The notes: generated by a model from the sequence alone, not told the origin. A DNA stretch of 64,000 bases from Ilumatobacteraceae bacterium (GCA_013213745.1 JABSQH010000125.1:33964-97963); one strand, 5' to 3'. Positions 53,238-63,360 are shown, counted from the stretch's first letter. Translations and numbers: made by a program.

Positions 53238-54791
53238 ATGGTGTCGACGCTGTTGGAGAGGGTCGCTGCGCGTGGCGACGAATTGGCGATCGCCGACGAG
53301 GTCGGCGACCTGACGTGGGGGGAGTTCAACGAGCGCGAAAACCGCTTGATCGATGGGCTACGCGGGCTCGGGCTCGGCGTGGGCTCGACGATCGCGCTGC
53401 TCGGCAACAACCGTCGCGAATGGGTCGAGGTGCTCGGTGCCGGGGGTGGCATCGGTGCGGTCAGCGTGCCGGTCAACTGGCACTTCTCGGTCGACGAGGT
53501 GGCCTACATCCTCGAGAATTCTGGAGCCGATGCACTCATCGCGGACGCCGAGTTCGCCGACACCGCCCTGGCCGCCGCCGAGCAGTCCGGCGTCGGGATC
53601 CGGATCGCTTACGGCGGGCCGATCGACGGGTTCACCGACTACGACGAGCTGCTCTCCTCGGCATCGCCCGCCGAGCCCACCGAAGAATTCGGCGGGGCAA
53701 CGATGTTCTACACATCGGGCACCACCGGACGGCCAAAGGGCGTGAAGTCGACGCTGCAAGCCGTCGGCGGCGACCCGCAAGCCGCTGCCGACCAGCTCGC
53801 GATGCTGATGACGTTGTACGCCAACCCGATCGACGACGACAGCGTCGTGTTGTGCAACGCGCCGCTGTATCACGCCGGGCCACTCGCGTTTTGCGGTGTC
53901 CCATTCCTCCTCGGTGCGTCACTCATCTTGCGCCGAAAGTGGGATGCCGCCGAGACGCTCGAGCTCATCGACCGCTACGCCGTCAGCCACTATTACGCGG
54001 TACCGACGTTCTTCACCCGCATGCTCAAGCTGCCGGACGAGACCAAAGCGGCGTTCTCCGGCGACAGCCTGCGGTTCGTGATGCACACCGCAGCGCCGTG
54101 CCCGCCGCCCGTCAAGCAGCAGATGATCGAGTGGTGGGGTCCGGTGATCAACGAGCTCTACGGCGCCTCTGAGGGCGCAGGTACGGGCACGCTCGCCACA
54201 TCGGAACAGTGGCTGGCCAAGCCCGGCACCGTCGGCACGGCAACGGCGGTGACCGAGGTACTGATCGTCGATGACGACGGCGAGCGACTGCCCGCCGGCG
54301 AGGTCGGGCAGATCTACATGAAGAGCCTGTTGGGCATCGATTTCGAATATCTCGGCGACGAGGAGAAGACCAAAGGTGCGCACCTCGAGCCGAGCGTGTT
54401 CTCCTTCGGCGACGTCGGCTACCTCGACGAGGACGGGTTTCTGTTCCTGTCCGACCGCAAAATCGACATGATCATTTCGGGTGGCGTGAACATCTATCCC
54501 GCTGAGATCGAAGCGGCGATCATCACCCACCCCGAGGTCGCCGACGTCGGCGTGTTCGGGGTGCCCAACGACGACTTCGGCGAAGAGGTGAAGGCCGCGG
54601 TGCAGCTCGTCGACGGCGCCGATTCGGAACGGGTCGAGGCCGAGCTCAGGGCGTTGTGTCGCGAGACACTCGCAGGATTCAAGGTCCCGCGTTCGTTCGA
54701 CTTCATCGAGCTCCCACGCACCGCCACCGGAAAGCTGCCCAAACGCGAGCTGCGGGCCAAATACTGGGACGACACCGGTCGAACGATCTGA
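53238..54791 (+). CDS. Acyl-CoA synthetase (AMP-forming)
   Basis: A 517-residue ANL-superfamily ligase that activates a carboxylic acid to acyl-AMP and then acyl-CoA. The P-loop YTSGTTGRPKG is at 158-168. NELYGASEG binds adenine, GDVGYLDEDGFLFLSDRK carries the ATP-ribose Asp and hinge, and TATGKLPKREL holds the catalytic Lys. Length and motifs fit long-chain or aryl-acid CoA ligases. ATG 53238 follows a GGGGAAAGGGGG stretch. Confidence 0.9.
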   Translation: MVSTLLERVAARGDELAIADEVGDLTWGEFNERENRLIDGLRGLGLGVGSTIALLGNNRREWVEVLGAGGGIGAVSVPVNWHFSVDEVAYILENSGADALIADAEFADTALAAAEQSGVGIRIAYGGPIDGFTDYDELLSSASPAEPTEEFGGATMFYTSGTTGRPKGVKSTLQAVGGDPQAAADQLAMLMTLYANPIDDDSVVLCNAPLYHAGPLAFCGVPFLLGASLILRRKWDAAETLELIDRYAVSHYYAVPTFFTRMLKLPDETKAAFSGDSLRFVMHTAAPCPPPVKQQMIEWWGPVINELYGASEGAGTGTLATSEQWLAKPGTVGTATAVTEVLIVDDDGERLPAGEVGQIYMKSLLGIDFEYLGDEEKTKGAHLEPSVFSFGDVGYLDEDGFLFLSDRKIDMIISGGVNIYPAEIEAAIITHPEVADVGVFGVPNDDFGEEVKAAVQLVDGADSERVEAELRALCRETLAGFKVPRSFDFIELPRTATGKLPKRELRAKYWDDTGRTI

Positions 54792-54868
54792 GCGAAATCG
54801 GACAGTAGCCGTAAGGGACATGCGGCCGGGCCGTCAGAACCGGTGAAGCCCGGAGGAGCCGGGCATGG

Positions 54869-56286
54869 ATGAAGGGACCCGCCATGGGACACCGACCCGC
54901 ACAGCCCGCCGCCCATCTGTTCACCACGATCGCCGGATTCCTGGCCGTCGTCGCCGTAGCGATGAGTGCGCTGGTGATCGGCGCCGCCCCGGCCATCGCC
55001 GCACCCGGGGTGCACCCCGGCGGTGACTGGCTCGACCTCGTCACCAGAAAAGGCCACAGCGACACCAGCGACCGGGGCGACAACGGCTTGCGCTGCTGGA
55101 GCAAGAACTCGCAGGGCCCGCTCGGCCTCGGAGTCATGGGCGACATCGGTGATGCCATCGGTGAGATGGGCGACTTCCTCCCACCCGTGTCGCTGACCGG
55201 CGGGATCATCTTCGACCCTGCCGGCATCGAGACGGTCGTGCCGTTCCGCGTGCTCGAGACACGCGCCGGTGAGCCCACCAGTGACGGCCTGCAGGAAGGG
55301 ATCGGGCGCCGCACACCGGGTCAGGTGACCACGGTCGACGTCGCCGGCCGCGCCGGTGTCGACGTCGACGCCGAGGCTGCGATCACGTTGACGGCGATCA
55401 GCCCGGGGGCGAACGGCCACGCCACGGCCTACCCATGAGATGCGCCCTAACCCGACGCATCCACGCTGAGCTACCGGGCGGGCCACGCCATCGCCAACTC
55501 CGCAACCATCGACCCCGCCGCCGACGACACGCTGTGCTTCTTCAGCCAGTGTTCGGCCGACTACGTCGTCGATGTCACCGGGTTCGTGCCCTTCAGATCG
55601 ACCGTCGGCACCATGACGCCGGGACGGAGACGAATGTTGTCGTCGCCCGACGAGGCGGCATCCCGGCCAACGCCACGGCAGCGATCCTCAACTTCGCCGT
55701 CGCTGGTCCGGAGCAGAACGGCGACATGGCGGCGTACCCGTGTGGTGAAGGACCATTGCAGTCATCGATCCTGAACTATGCCGCTGGACAGACGATCGCC
55801 AACGGGGCGACGATTGCGATCGGTGCGGGCGGCACCGTGTGTGTCTTCACCCAGCGAGCGATGGACCTGGTGATCGACGCCACCGGATACCACGTCGACG
55901 GTGCTTCACCGACGACGTTCGAGCCGAAGCGGTTCTTCGAGACGCGGCCCGGAGAGACGACTTTTGATGGTCAACAACAACGAGTGGGATGCCTCGAGCC
56001 GCAGCAGGTCACCACGATTCAGATCGCTGGACGGGCCGGCATCCCGGCATCGACTCCGGTGGTGGTGGTGGTGGTCAACGTGGCATCGGTGATGCCGATC
56101 GGACCGGGATTCGTGCGGCTGTTTCCGTGCCACAAGCCACAGCCCGGGACCTCGAACCTGAATCATCAGGACCTCCAGACGATCGCCAACAACGCGACGA
56201 TCCAGCTGTCGGAGGCGAGGACCGTCTGTGTCTACAACCACCGCCAGATGGACCTGATCCCGGAAGTGACCGGCTACACCCGCTGA
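54869..56286 (+). pseudogene. Broken exported repeat protein
   Basis: Remains of a ~470-residue secreted protein with signal peptide (helix about 20-43, AIAAPGV cleavage region) and three related ~110-130-residue modules. Each module has an ETRxGExT opening, an AGRAGV/I strand, a YPC-type motif, an IANxATI motif and a VVDVTGF/VIDATGYH-type end. Module 1 has TGA at 55436 exactly where the YPC cysteine should be and TAA at 55448. Then a one-base frameshift near 55615-55625 leads into module 2. Modules 2 and 3 are otherwise open to the final stop. The function of the family is unknown to me; two nonsense codons plus a frameshift indicate real decay. Confidence 0.78.
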
Positions 56287-56292
56287 CTCAAC

Positions 56293-56333
56293 GACCTGTA
56301 ACGGTTCGTCTCTGAGACGATTCGTTACAGGTC
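56293..56333. terminator. Bidirectional hairpin between convergent genes
   Basis: A 41-bp inverted repeat with 20-nt arms (GACCTGTAACG... and ...CGTTACAGGTC, two mismatches) and a one-base loop, filling the gap between the broken exported gene and pmbA and overlapping the pmbA stop. Not a family A sequence. It would work in either direction as a transcript end. Confidence 0.65.
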
Positions 56334-57696
56334 AGGTGCCGGACATGGTGACGTCGGTGATCACCAGACTCATCCCGGCCGATCGCATCGGCAACCAGTC
56401 GATGTCACCGCCGATCTCAGCGATGTCGAGCAGCATCTTCTGCAACGTCGAGGCAATCGTGACCTCGCGGACCGGGGCCCCGACGGCGCCGTTGTCGATC
56501 AACAGTCCGGCGGCGCCGGTGGAGAAGTCACCACTGATCGGGTTGACACCGGAGTGCAGCCCCTGCATTTGCTGGACGAGCAAGCCACGGTCGATGCCGG
56601 CGATCAGCTCGTCTTGGGACTTGGTACCGGGAACGAGCGAGAGCGCCAGACACCCGACGCCTGGAGTGCCAGCGAATCCACCTCGGGTGGCGTTCCCGGT
56701 CGAAGAGACGTGGGCGCGGCGAGCCGAATACGAGTTGTGCACGAACTGCTGCAACACGCCGTCATCGATCAGCACGTTGCGGCGTGCCGCGAGACCTTCG
56801 CCGTCGACATCGGTCGCGGTGTAGGCGAGCGGGTTCGTCGGATCGTCGACCAGGGTGACGCCGGAGGCCGCGACCTGCTCGCCGAGTCGATCCCGAAACA
56901 ACGAGCGTCCCTTCACGACGGCTTCGCCGTTCAGCGTCGACGAGATCACCGACAGGAACTGCGCCGTCACGAACGGGTCGAGCACGACGGTGAGTCGTTC
57001 GCTCGCGGGCTGCGTGGCGCCGAGTAGTCGAGTCGCCCGCTCGACGGCCTCCCGGCCGGCGCGTTCGAGGTCGAACTCGGCCGGCGACCGGCCGACCGAG
57101 AATCCGAACCCGGTCTGTGTCTCGGCGTCTTCGCCTTCGCCCTCATCGGCGAGTGTCGACACCGACACGTAGCAGCCGTTCTCGCGACCGGAGCGGCGGA
57201 TGCCGGTCGTCGTGGCCACCGCCGCTTCGGCATGGGCGTCGGCGTAGTTGGCGTCGTCGACGCGCACCCGGGCATCGCCACCCGCGGTGAGCTTCTCGAG
57301 TTCCTTGGCCAGATCGATCTTGCGGTCGGCAGGGAAGCCGGCGAGTTCGTCGTTCCACAGCACCTGGTCGGTCGGCTCGACTCCGTCGGGTTCGGCCAGA
57401 CCGGCCCACTCGTCGACGGTGCCGAACTCGACGTTGTCGCGCGCCTCGGCGAGCACCTCGGCGATCGCCGGCTCGTCGAGGGTCCCGGCGTAGGCGAACC
57501 CGGTGCGACCGTCGCGGATCACGCGGATCCCGATGCCTTCGGACTGCGCCGACACGAAGTGCTCGACGTCGCCCTCATACACCCGAATCTCGGTCTCACC
57601 ACCGCGCGACACGAATGCTTCGACCTGTTCGCCCGACGCCGCCTGCTCGATGACCCGATCGGCGATCGCCTGCAACTCAGATTCGAACGATGTCAC
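56332..57696 (-). CDS. pmbA: PmbA/TldE-type metalloprotease partner
   Basis: A 454-residue PmbA/TldE-family protein. N-terminal domain strands and the C-terminal barrel with SSTGNATRGG, SGDFSTGA and IAEIGGDIDW are typical. TldE lacks the zinc HExxxH site and works as a heterodimer with TldD, degrading unfolded peptides or trimming ribosomally made peptide products. GTG 57696 starts 11 bp after tldD; AAGGG lies upstream. Confidence 0.88.
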   Translation of the reverse strand: MTSFESELQAIADRVIEQAASGEQVEAFVSRGGETEIRVYEGDVEHFVSAQSEGIGIRVIRDGRTGFAYAGTLDEPAIAEVLAEARDNVEFGTVDEWAGLAEPDGVEPTDQVLWNDELAGFPADRKIDLAKELEKLTAGGDARVRVDDANYADAHAEAAVATTTGIRRSGRENGCYVSVSTLADEGEGEDAETQTGFGFSVGRSPAEFDLERAGREAVERATRLLGATQPASERLTVVLDPFVTAQFLSVISSTLNGEAVVKGRSLFRDRLGEQVAASGVTLVDDPTNPLAYTATDVDGEGLAARRNVLIDDGVLQQFVHNSYSARRAHVSSTGNATRGGFAGTPGVGCLALSLVPGTKSQDELIAGIDRGLLVQQMQGLHSGVNPISGDFSTGAAGLLIDNGAVGAPVREVTIASTLQKMLLDIAEIGGDIDWLPMRSAGMSLVITDVTMSGT

Positions 57697-57707
57697 GTCG
57701 CCGACCC

Positions 57708-59126
57708 TTACGCCGTGCCGCCGACGGTGAGCGACTTGACGCGCAGCGTCGGCTGGCCGTCGCCGACCGGCACGCCTTGGCCGTCCTTGCCGCACGTACC
57801 GGGGCTGCCCATCGCAAAGTCGTTGCCGAGCATGTCGATATCGGTGAGCACCTTCGGGCCATTGCCGATGAGGTTGCCGTCACGCAGCGGCTCGGTGATC
57901 TGACCGTTCTCGATGAGATACGCCTCGGTCATCCCAAACACGAAGTCGCCCGACGCCGTGTTGACACTGCCACCGCCGAGCTTGGCGACGTACACGCCGT
58001 GCTCGGTCGACGAGATGATGTCGTCCGGGTCATCTGGGCCGTCGAGAACGAACGTGTTGGTCATTCGCACCATCGGCAGGTGCTGATAACTCTGGCGACG
58101 ACCGTTGCCCGATTGCGGACGGCCCTCTTTGCGCGCGCGCAGGAAGTCCCACATGTAGTCGGTGAGAACACCGTCTTCGATCAACACGTTGCGCTGGGTG
58201 ACGTGGCCCTCGTCGTCGATACCGAGCGTGCCCCACTCCCCCGCCATGGTGCCGTCGTCGACCAGCGTGACCAGCGGATTGGCGACCAGCTCGCCGACCT
58301 TGCCGGCATACACGCTGGCGCCCTTCTGGATGTGGTCGGCCTCGAGCCCGTGCCCGCATGCTTCGTGGAACAAGACACCGCCGGTGCCGTGCTTGATGAC
58401 GACCGGGAGCGCACCCGACGGCGCCGGGCGGGCAGCGAGCTTGGTGATCGCCTGGCGAGCCGCTTCGCGTCCCATCTGTTCGACGTCGACTGCGTCGAAG
58501 ACCTCGAAGCCGATCGTGTGACCCATCGACTGGAATCCCGTCTGCATACCGGTGTCGCCGTCGGCGACCGCGCTCACCCGGAACAAGGTGCGCACCACGT
58601 CGTCACCGGCGAGCACACCGTCGGTGTTCGCCACGAGCACGCGCTTGCGGCTGTCGCCGTAGCCGGCAGACACCTGGACGATCTCCGCGCCGACCGAGCG
58701 CGCAGCATCGTCGACGCGCTGCAGCAACTCGACCTTGCGCGCCTTGGCCACGGAGTCGGGTTCAATTGCGACCGTGTTGGGTCGGTGCGGCGCTGACGGC
58801 GTGAGCGCCACCGTCTTGACGCCTCCGCCACCGCCGGTCGCCGCAGCTGCCGCAGCCGCGGCGGCGGCCGCGAGACCGCTTGCGGACAGGTCGGAGGTGT
58901 GGGCGAAGCCGGTGGTGTCGCCCGCGACCACACGAATCCCAGCGCCGCGGTCGCGTCCGCTGGTGACCTGCTCGACGCGTCCGTCGTCGAGCCCGGCCGA
59001 CGTCGAGCGTTTGTCTTCGGCATAGATCTCGGCGAATTCGGCACCCGACCGGGTGGCGCCCGACAACACCCGTTCGAGCACGTCGGATTCGATCAACGGA
59101 CTGGACGTTTCCTCGACGATCGTCAC
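57708..59126 (-). CDS. tldD: TldD metalloprotease
   Basis: A 472-residue TldD family peptidase. The zinc site HEACGHGLEAD (H254, E255, H259) sits in the middle, with an Ala-run (about 85-96) in the N-terminal domain and a GGSVNTASGDF segment later. With the adjacent PmbA/TldE it forms a proteolytic heterodimer acting inside the cell on small or unfolded peptides. GTG start preceded by GAGGT. No peptide-product cluster is visible nearby. Confidence 0.91.
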   Translation of the reverse strand: MTIVEETSSPLIESDVLERVLSGATRSGAEFAEIYAEDKRSTSAGLDDGRVEQVTSGRDRGAGIRVVAGDTTGFAHTSDLSASGLAAAAAAAAAAATGGGGGVKTVALTPSAPHRPNTVAIEPDSVAKARKVELLQRVDDAARSVGAEIVQVSAGYGDSRKRVLVANTDGVLAGDDVVRTLFRVSAVADGDTGMQTGFQSMGHTIGFEVFDAVDVEQMGREAARQAITKLAARPAPSGALPVVIKHGTGGVLFHEACGHGLEADHIQKGASVYAGKVGELVANPLVTLVDDGTMAGEWGTLGIDDEGHVTQRNVLIEDGVLTDYMWDFLRARKEGRPQSGNGRRQSYQHLPMVRMTNTFVLDGPDDPDDIISSTEHGVYVAKLGGGSVNTASGDFVFGMTEAYLIENGQITEPLRDGNLIGNGPKVLTDIDMLGNDFAMGSPGTCGKDGQGVPVGDGQPTLRVKSLTVGGTA

Positions 59127-59185
59127 ACCTCGAGCCTACGAGCACCGCGTCGTGTTCGGCCCTGCCGAGCCCGCGACTCGACCAC

Positions 59186-59226
59186 CGTTGAGCGAAACGG
59201 CCCACAGGGAGCCGCTTCCCTCACCG
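59186..59226. repeat. Family C hairpin element, copy 3
   Basis: CGTTGAGCGAAACGGCCC and GGGAGCCGCTTCCCTCACCG form a long imperfect hairpin that matches the elements at 47379 and 47441. It lies in the divergent gap between tldD and the thioesterase gene. Confidence 0.7.
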
Positions 59227-59284
59227 CAGGAGTTGAGTGCTCGGTGACGACGCGGTGGGGCGGTGCGGCAGTAGCGTTACAGAG

Positions 59285-59671
59285 GTGACGCTCGAAACGG
59301 GCCTCCGCGGCGATGCCAAGCTCGTCGTCGGCGAGGCCGACACTGCCCATGCGCTGGGATCTGGCGACGTTGACGTGCTGGGATCACCCCGACTGGTCGC
59401 TCTGTGCGAGGAAGCGTCGTGCAACGCTCTCGCCGGTGCGCTCGAACCGGGCATGTCCAGCGTCGGCGTGCGTATCCAGTTCGATCATCTACAACCGACA
59501 CAGATCGGCGCCGAAGTCGTCGCCGAAGCGGTACTCGAGAAGATCGACGGGCGGCGCCTCAAGTTCACCGTCTCGGCGAGCGATCCTGGCGGCCTCGTCG
59601 CCGCCGGAAAGATCACCCGCGTGGTCGTCGACGTCGAGCGCTTCATGTCGAAGTGCAGCTCGGCCGACTAG
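59285..59671 (+). CDS. Hotdog-fold thioesterase, FlK-like
   Basis: A 128-residue hotdog thioesterase similar to the fluoroacetyl-CoA thioesterase group. Typical stretches are ALGSGDVDVLGSPRLVALCEEAS (read as ALGSGDVDVLGSP then LVALCEEAS) near 23-46, VGVRIQFDHLQPT and KFTVSASD. The CEEAS Glu would be the catalytic acid. It presumably hydrolyses a short acyl-CoA, with no evidence for fluoroacetate itself. GTG start after GAG. Confidence 0.83.
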   Translation: MTLETGLRGDAKLVVGEADTAHALGSGDVDVLGSPRLVALCEEASCNALAGALEPGMSSVGVRIQFDHLQPTQIGAEVVAEAVLEKIDGRRLKFTVSASDPGGLVAAGKITRVVVDVERFMSKCSSAD

Positions 59672-59725
59672 CGACGGCTGGGACGTCGGGCCGGCGAACG
59701 CCCAATCGTTGCGCTGATTCTGCGC

Positions 59726-61339
59726 TCACGCGAGGTTGCTCGACCGGGGGTAGATGTCGTCGGGGTCGGTGAGCACGTTGACCAAATACGGCACACCCGA
59801 CGCCAACGCTCGATCGAGCGCTGGGCCCAGCGCGGCCGGGGCTCGGACCGTCTCGCCCGCACCTCCGAGCGCGCGCACGACGTCGTCGTAGCGGGTCTCG
59901 GGTTGCAGGTCGCAGGCGATGTCCCATCCGTAGATCGCCTGCATCGGGTGCTTTTCGAGGCCCCACATGCCGTTGTTGCCCACGATCATCACGACCGGCA
60001 GCTCGTGGCGCACGAGCGTGTCGACGTCCATCAAGCTGAACCCGGCGGCACCATCACCGAGGAGCAACACGACCTGCGAATCGGGCCGGGCGACCCGGGC
60101 CGCGATCGCATACCCCAGTCCATTGCCCAGGCACCCGTATGGACCCGTGTCGAGCCAACAACCGGGCTCATAGACCTCGATGAACTTGCCGGCATACGAC
60201 GCGAAGTCCCCGCCGTCACAGATCACCACTCCGTCGCGATCAAGACGTCGCCGTAGCTCCCCGTAGATCCGCCCGGGCTTGATCGGGTCGGCGTCGGAGT
60301 CGAGCAACGCCATGTCTCGCTCAGCGGCGGCCACTTCCGCGGCCCGCAACTCGGCGATCCAATCGGTGTGATCGATGCGCTCACCGGTCCACTCCGCGAG
60401 CGTGCCGAGCACCAGCCCGATGTCGCCGGCAACCGTGAGCACATCGACGTGATCGGCGATGCCCGAGGCAGCATCGACGACGTGGGCCACGGTGGCCTCA
60501 CCGAACACACCGAAGCCGAGGCGGAAATCGAGCGGTGTTCCGAGCACGACGACCACATCGGCGCGGGCCTTGAGCACGCCGCGAGTACGCAAGAACGAAA
60601 GCGGATCGTCGGCGGGCAACATGCCCCGACCCATCCCGTTGAAGAAGCACGGCACGCCGAGCGACTCTGCAGCGGCGCGCAGCTCGTCCTCCGCTCCGGC
60701 CCAATAGACGTCGGACCCGACGACAAAAGCCGGGCGTTCGGCTCCTGCCACGAGTGCGGCCAGCGCCTCGAGCGCGTCGCCGTCGGGTTCGGCACCACCC
60801 GGGATCTCACCGTCGGGGACCTCGCCGGCTGATGGCCCGAACACGTCGAGCGGAAAGTCGACGAACGTTGGTCCCCGATGCGGAGTTAACGCGGTCGCTG
60901 CGGCGTCGTGGACCACCGCCCCAGCCGACTCGGGATCGGTGACGGTCGTCGCCGACTTGGTGATCGAATCGACGATCGGAACGTGGTCGAGCTCTTGCAA
61001 CGACCCCGAGCCCCAACGGCCCTGCGGCGCACGGCCACCGAGCACGACCAGCGGCGCTCCGTTGAACTTGGCAGAAGTGATCGCCGACACGCCGTTGGTG
61101 ATCCCCGGGCCAGCGGTCAACGCGGCGAAGCCCGGCTGGCGGGTCAACTTGGCGTAGGCCTCGGCGGCGAAGGTGGCCGACTGTTCGTGGCGTGTATCGA
61201 CGACGCGCATGTCCTGGTTGCGGGCAGCGTCGTAGAGCGGCCAGATGTGGCCGCCGTTCAACGTGAACATCACGTCGGTACCAAATGCGGCCATTGCCGC
61301 CACCGCCTGTTCGCCTGCATGTCCCTCGACTCGACCCAT
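59726..61339 (-). CDS. Thiamine-diphosphate enzyme, acetolactate synthase-like
   Basis: A 537-residue ThDP-dependent decarboxylase/lyase with Pyr, central and PP domains. Cofactor-activating E52 lies in TRHEQSATFAAEAYA and the ThDP-Mg motif GDGAAGFS...VGNNGM is near residues 435-465. Overall it resembles the IlvB-like / oxalyl-CoA decarboxylase / 2-hydroxyacyl-CoA lyase group. It is unlikely to be the biosynthetic acetolactate synthase, since no small subunit gene is adjacent. ATG 61339. Confidence 0.85.
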   Translation of the reverse strand: MGRVEGHAGEQAVAAMAAFGTDVMFTLNGGHIWPLYDAARNQDMRVVDTRHEQSATFAAEAYAKLTRQPGFAALTAGPGITNGVSAITSAKFNGAPLVVLGGRAPQGRWGSGSLQELDHVPIVDSITKSATTVTDPESAGAVVHDAAATALTPHRGPTFVDFPLDVFGPSAGEVPDGEIPGGAEPDGDALEALAALVAGAERPAFVVGSDVYWAGAEDELRAAAESLGVPCFFNGMGRGMLPADDPLSFLRTRGVLKARADVVVVLGTPLDFRLGFGVFGEATVAHVVDAASGIADHVDVLTVAGDIGLVLGTLAEWTGERIDHTDWIAELRAAEVAAAERDMALLDSDADPIKPGRIYGELRRRLDRDGVVICDGGDFASYAGKFIEVYEPGCWLDTGPYGCLGNGLGYAIAARVARPDSQVVLLLGDGAAGFSLMDVDTLVRHELPVVMIVGNNGMWGLEKHPMQAIYGWDIACDLQPETRYDDVVRALGGAGETVRAPAALGPALDRALASGVPYLVNVLTDPDDIYPRSSNLA

Positions 61340-61377
61340 GTCGAACGACCGTAATCCGCGCCTACGATTGGCCGACG

Positions 61378-62373
61378 ATGCAGGCGATCGACCGCGCGCC
61401 CGCACCAGAACGCGAGCACCGATTGTTCTGGTGGAAAGAGGCGTCGATCGTGCTGGTCTTCTACGTGATCTATTCGTGGATCCGCAACCAATTCGGATCG
61501 AACGCCATCGCCGACAGCGGCATCCCCGCAGCAGCGTTCACCAACGCCGAACGGGTGATCCGCTTCGAGTCGTGGATCGGGCTATATCACGAAGAGACGG
61601 TGCAGTCCTGGTTCCTGCCGTACCGCGGCTTCATCCAGTTCTGGAACGTGTACTACGGCACGGCGCACTTCGTCGTCACGCTCGGCGTGTTCTTGCTGCT
61701 GTTCGTGAAGCGCAAAGACGTGTTCCCGCAATGGCGCAACACCCTCGCTGCGATGACCGCATTGGCGATCATCGGCTTCGCCTGGTTTCCGCTGATGCCA
61801 CCACGCCTGCTCGACGTGCCCTGTCCCGCCCAGGTCGAAGGCAGCTGGGGCGGAGCGTGCGTACCGAGCAACATCCGCCCGGTGGACGGATTCGGATACG
61901 TCGACACGTTGGCCGAGTACGGCGGCCCATGGTCGTTCGACTCCGACACGGTTGCGGCAATCTCCAATCAGTACGCGGCGATGCCGAGCATGCACATTGG
62001 CTGGGCAACGTGGTGTGCGATTGCGGTCTGGCCGCTGCTGCGGCGCCGCTGGGCCAAGGGGCTGTTGTTGCTGTATCCGGCAGCGACGTTGTTCTGCATC
62101 GTCGTGACTGCCAACCACTTCTGGATCGATGGCGTGGGCGGGCTCGTGGCGTTCGGACTCGGAGCGCTCATCGGCTGGGGAATGCACCGATGGAACACCG
62201 ACCGGCTGGACCGGCGTCACCGCCGGGAGCTGGCGAACGAAGCAACGAGCGCCGCGACGGCAACAGCGAGCGCGGACGCCGCCCAACGCGGTGAGCCCGA
62301 CGTCGCGACCGTCGCGGGCCGTGACGACATCAAGCAGGTGTCACCGCCCGAGGGCTCGCCGCCCGTATCCTGA
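61378..62373 (+). CDS. PAP2-superfamily membrane phosphatase
   Basis: A 331-residue integral membrane protein of the PAP2/Aur1-like type with six helices. The phosphatase signatures are PSMHIGW (domain 2) and HFWIDGVGG (domain 3); the KxxxxxxRP motif is not obvious. Such proteins act on inositol phospholipids or lipid phosphates. The last ~50 residues are a hydrophilic tail. It starts only 38 bp from the divergent ThDP gene and ends 6 bp before galT. Confidence 0.83.
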   Translation: MQAIDRAPAPEREHRLFWWKEASIVLVFYVIYSWIRNQFGSNAIADSGIPAAAFTNAERVIRFESWIGLYHEETVQSWFLPYRGFIQFWNVYYGTAHFVVTLGVFLLLFVKRKDVFPQWRNTLAAMTALAIIGFAWFPLMPPRLLDVPCPAQVEGSWGGACVPSNIRPVDGFGYVDTLAEYGGPWSFDSDTVAAISNQYAAMPSMHIGWATWCAIAVWPLLRRRWAKGLLLLYPAATLFCIVVTANHFWIDGVGGLVAFGLGALIGWGMHRWNTDRLDRRHRRELANEATSAATATASADAAQRGEPDVATVAGRDDIKQVSPPEGSPPVS

Positions 62374-62379
62374 TCAGCG

Positions 62380-63360
62380 ATGAGCCAGATGCGTCTCAAC
62401 CCGCTCAACGGGCGATGGGTGACGATCGTGGCCGAGCGGGCAGAACGACCATCCGACTTCGCTCCCCGCGACCAATCGTTGGCCACCAGTGACCGACCGT
62501 GCCCCTTCTGCCCGGGCAACGAAGAAGCGACACCGCCGGCGCTGGAAACCATCGAGGCCGACGGCAGTTGGTCGATGCGCGTCGTCCCCAATCGTTACCC
62601 AGCCTTCGATGGCGACGAACCGTTCGCCGTGCGCAACCTCGGCCCGGTATTCGTGATGGCCGAAGCGAGCGGCATCCACGAGGTATTCGTGTTCTCACCC
62701 GAACACGAGGGACGGCTCCACCACCTCGACGACGATCACGCCGCCGAGTTCATGTTCACGTTGCAACGACGGTTTCGTGAGCACGCGCTCATGCCGCAAG
62801 TGCGGTACACACAGTTCATCGTCAACCACGGACGCGAAGCGGGCGCCTCGTTGGCCCATCCACACGGCCAGTTGCTCGGTCTACCGTTCGTGCCGGGCGA
62901 GATCCTCGACGAGGAGCGAGCGTTCGCTCGTTTCGCCGGCGGCTGCGTGCTGTGCACCACGATCGAGGCCGAGCTGGCTGCTGACCACCGCGTCGTGTTC
63001 GCCAACGACGATGTGGCGGTGATCTGCCCGTATTGGAGCGGAGCGAGCTACGAGATGCTGATCATCCCGCGCGAGCACGAGCCGCATCTCCAAGATGCCA
63101 GCGATCAGAGCCTGCGGGCGACCGGTATCGCATTGCGCGATGCAATGGGTTTCCTCGAGGGAGCACTCGGCGACGTGTCGTACAACCTCGGCTTCCACAC
63201 CGCGCCGCATCAACACACGGGCCAGTACCACTGGCACGCACATGTGTGGCCGCAACTGACCTCGCAGGCCGGCTTCGAACGGGGCACCGGCGTGATGATC
63301 AACATCACCCCACCAGAGGAAGCTGCCGGCGTACTCCGCACCGTGGCTGCACTGGCATGA
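62380..63360 (+). CDS. galT: Galactose-1-phosphate uridylyltransferase
   Basis: A 326-residue HIT-superfamily uridylyltransferase exchanging UMP between UDP-glucose and galactose-1-phosphate. The active site is HPHGQ with H160 and H162, and Zn ligands C41 and C44 are in CPFCPGN. A GGCVLC pair and a C-terminal HWHAHVWPQ are also present. The enzyme fits with galU in the same window. It overlaps the next gene by ATGA. Confidence 0.92.
   Translation: MSQMRLNPLNGRWVTIVAERAERPSDFAPRDQSLATSDRPCPFCPGNEEATPPALETIEADGSWSMRVVPNRYPAFDGDEPFAVRNLGPVFVMAEASGIHEVFVFSPEHEGRLHHLDDDHAAEFMFTLQRRFREHALMPQVRYTQFIVNHGREAGASLAHPHGQLLGLPFVPGEILDEERAFARFAGGCVLCTTIEAELAADHRVVFANDDVAVICPYWSGASYEMLIIPREHEPHLQDASDQSLRATGIALRDAMGFLEGALGDVSYNLGFHTAPHQHTGQYHWHAHVWPQLTSQAGFERGTGVMINITPPEEAAGVLRTVAALA

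Noticed and set aside
55436..55438. TGA as selenocysteine at a position where related modules have Cys.
   Set aside because: A TAA follows four codons later and a frameshift after that. The protein is not a redox enzyme and no SECIS-like hairpin is adjacent.
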